64,000 bases of DNA from Sinorhizobium terangae (GTDB lineage: Bacteria > Pseudomonadota > Alphaproteobacteria > Rhizobiales > Rhizobiaceae): contig NZ_WITC01000126.1 in the NCBI RefSeq assembly GCF_009601505.1, forward strand, positions 45,530 to 109,529, given 5' to 3'. The notes beneath the pieces are model-generated. The model had not been told where the DNA came from. It did no database searches and saw nothing but the letters and a program-made list of their open reading frames with translations. Shown piece after piece: positions 62,688 through 64,000 of the stretch. Within the stretch, counting starts at the first letter, position 1; every line of letters starts with the position of its first letter. A program made the position numbers and the translations under genes.

Positions 62688-63389
62688 GTTGTTTATGTCG
62701 GTTGTCCTCTGAAGCCGCTCGTGCCGACTGTATTTCGGCGCTTCAAGGCGGCAACAAGATTCAGTCATGGTGGCGGGTCGCCAAGTGAGCCTTGCTCGGG
62801 GGGCGAATCGCTGGAATTGAGGGCCGTGCGACCAGGTAATGGCAGCTCTAGTCTCGCTCAGAACATTCGAAACTCGTGCGAAACCTCCGGCTTAGGGAAG
62901 AATCGTGCGGCGGCTGCCTGAAGGGCCCTTAGGTCCGGTGCCAACCTGGTTGCGGCGATGGTGCCAGACAGCAATCCCGGGACCGGTGCGCATATCAACA
63001 GCAGTCGCCGTCACCAACGGCGATAAAAGGCGACGCAGCGGTCCAGCGACCACCGCTCAGCCAGCAATGTGTAGACGTCGGCCAAACCATCCGTGATCGG
63101 GAGATCGCTTTATGCTTTCCGGTCCAGTGTTGAAGGAGCATCGCTTACCGAGCGCGCTTTTCTTGACAAATGGTGGAGGTTTCCATGGTCACGCAGCCTT
63201 GATTTGCTCGACCTAGCGGCGGTGGGCGCTGTCCAGGCCACCCGAGGAAGCGCGAGGCGGGGCGGAGGAGCTGGGGCTGCCCGCGGCGCTACGGCTGTCC
63301 CGCCGGCTCGCGGCAACGCATGCATGATCCCGTGTCGGCGCCGCGTTGGTCCGAAAATTCGAAACTGTGAAGTCAAGCGCACCGGATGC
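62688..63389. other. Intergenic stretch, no recognisable gene
   Basis: Frames up to ~120 codons exist on both strands (for example plus 63093-63449) but are G+C-driven and lack family features. Confidence 0.45.
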
Positions 63390-63435
63390 ATCCGAAATGT
63401 CGATGCCCATAAAATCAATCGATTACTCCAATGGT
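63390..63435 (+). promoter_or_regulatory. nod-box-like sequence, middle spacer 3 bases short
   Basis: ATCC-N8-GATG is followed by CCCAT and AAAATCAATCGATTACTCCAAT, matching the nod-box 3' half (AAACAATCGATTTTACCAAT) at most positions, but the spacer after GATG is three bases shorter than consensus. It ends about 57 bases before the RTX gene. Confidence 0.4.
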
Positions 63436-63491
63436 CTGATAAGGAGTAAAGGAGGTGGTGTTGAGGCGTTAAATCATAAGGAGGATCTGCA

Positions 63492-64000
63492 ATGCTAATC
63501 CGTGGTGGTCCAAGTGACAACAGCCTCCTCGGCAGCGATGATGACGATGTGCTCCTCGAGCCCTCCGGCAATGACTGGATTGACGGTGCTCGCGGTAATG
63601 ACTCCGTCTCGGCGGGCGAAGGCAATGACCGAGTCTTTGGTGGCGAGGGCAATGACCATGTCTTCGGCGAAGCAGGTAACGACTATCTTTACGGAGACAA
63701 TGGCCGCGACAGACCGCCCGTGGCCGGTCAGGACAATGACAAGCTTTACGGCGGTCCCGGCGACGACGTCCTCTTCGCCAGTGACGGCAGAGATCAGCTG
63801 ACCGGCGGCGACGGCCAAGACACCTTTGTGTTCCAATCCCACAATCCGGTCCGCGACCCAGCGGGCTGGCCGGACCCGGGCTACACGGTCATCTTGGATT
63901 TCGACCCGAACGAGGACACTTTCGCCTTTGATGCGGCAGGCTATTACAGTGACGGTACCAGCGCAAACTTCGTCAGTCACGCCAGTTCGCGGTCTGGCCA
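63492..64000 (+). CDS. RTX-type calcium-binding protein, 5' part
   Basis: The frame from ATG 63492 (AAGGAGG 7 bases upstream) runs off the window after 169 codons. From about residue 10 it consists of glycine/aspartate nonapeptides such as GGEGNDHVF, GEAGNDYLY, GGPGDDVLF and GGDGQDTFVF, which bind calcium in a beta-roll. Such proteins are secreted without a signal peptide by type I systems; NodO is a rhizobial example. The nod-box-like element upstream would fit a NodO-like role, but the repeats alone do not prove it. Confidence 0.75.
   Translation, partial: MLIRGGPSDNSLLGSDDDDVLLEPSGNDWIDGARGNDSVSAGEGNDRVFGGEGNDHVFGEAGNDYLYGDNGRDRPPVAGQDNDKLYGGPGDDVLFASDGRDQLTGGDGQDTFVFQSHNPVRDPAGWPDPGYTVILDFDPNEDTFAFDAAGYYSDGTSANFVSHASSRSG

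Noticed and set aside
1..64000. CRISPR arrays, tRNA or rRNA genes, intact insertion sequences, tts boxes
   Set aside because: Looked for regular short repeats, cloverleaf-like sequences, complete transposase frames with terminal repeats and GTCAG...TCGAAAGCT elements; found none convincing.

Overview
This 64 kb window looks like part of a symbiosis plasmid or island from a fast-growing rhizobium close to Sinorhizobium fredii. Evidence: a nitrogen-fixation block (iscN-nifS-nifW, fixABCX-nifA, nifB-fdxN-nifZ-fixU, nifQ-dctA), sigma-54 (-24/-12) promoters paired with NifA sites (TGT-N10-ACA), a NodD-type nod box, opine-like catabolic genes, and many decayed genes and mobile-element scraps. The gene set resembles what I remember of pNGR234a; that is memory, not a search.

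Layout. 1-2.6 kb: 5' part of a prolyl oligopeptidase gene with its own sigma-54/NifA signals, then a decayed toxin-antitoxin-like pair. 2.8-7.5 kb: cytochrome P450, dctA, nifQ and a divergent peroxiredoxin. 7.8-15 kb: secreted S9 peptidase, di-haem peroxidase, broken M16 peptidase, frameshifted MFS pump, EamA permease. 15.7-26 kb: the fix/nif core in four sigma-54 units. 26.3-29.1 kb: small unknown ORF, AbrB-type membrane protein, permuted-papain-like protein with a zinc-ribbon-like tail.

29.2-46 kb: a catabolic island. Twelve co-directional genes (nitrilase, RraA, FAD oxidase, polar amino-acid ABC transporter, deacylase, AhpD-like protein, ornithine cyclodeaminase, two guanidino/ureido hydrolases) run from 40.1 to 29.2 kb. 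They diverge from a MocR-type regulator, followed by an aldehyde dehydrogenase, a CapA-like protein and a solute-binding-like protein. A 22-bp element built of direct repeats (GTTATTAC/GTTATTGA) occurs at both the regulator/nitrilase promoter and the promoter of the solute-binding-like gene, implying one regulon.

46.2-57.9 kb: a probable small-molecule biosynthetic cluster. It encodes two ATP-grasp ligases, an SbnI/SerK-like (ParB-fold) protein, a type III PLP decarboxylase, a cysteine-synthase/SbnA-like enzyme, a PRMT-like methyltransferase, a luciferase-family monooxygenase and a HisC-type aminotransferase. The first three PLP/kinase genes resemble the 2,3-diaminopropionate module of staphyloferrin B synthesis. 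The divergent ATP-grasp operon has a near-perfect sigma-54 promoter and NifA site, suggesting product formation in nitrogen-fixing nodules. This is the most promising undescribed system here.

58-64 kb: remnants (an oxidoreductase gene split and partly inverted), a clear nod box in front of a 149-residue unknown protein, a weaker nod-box-like sequence in front of an RTX calcium-binding protein that runs off the window, and long stretches without recognisable genes.
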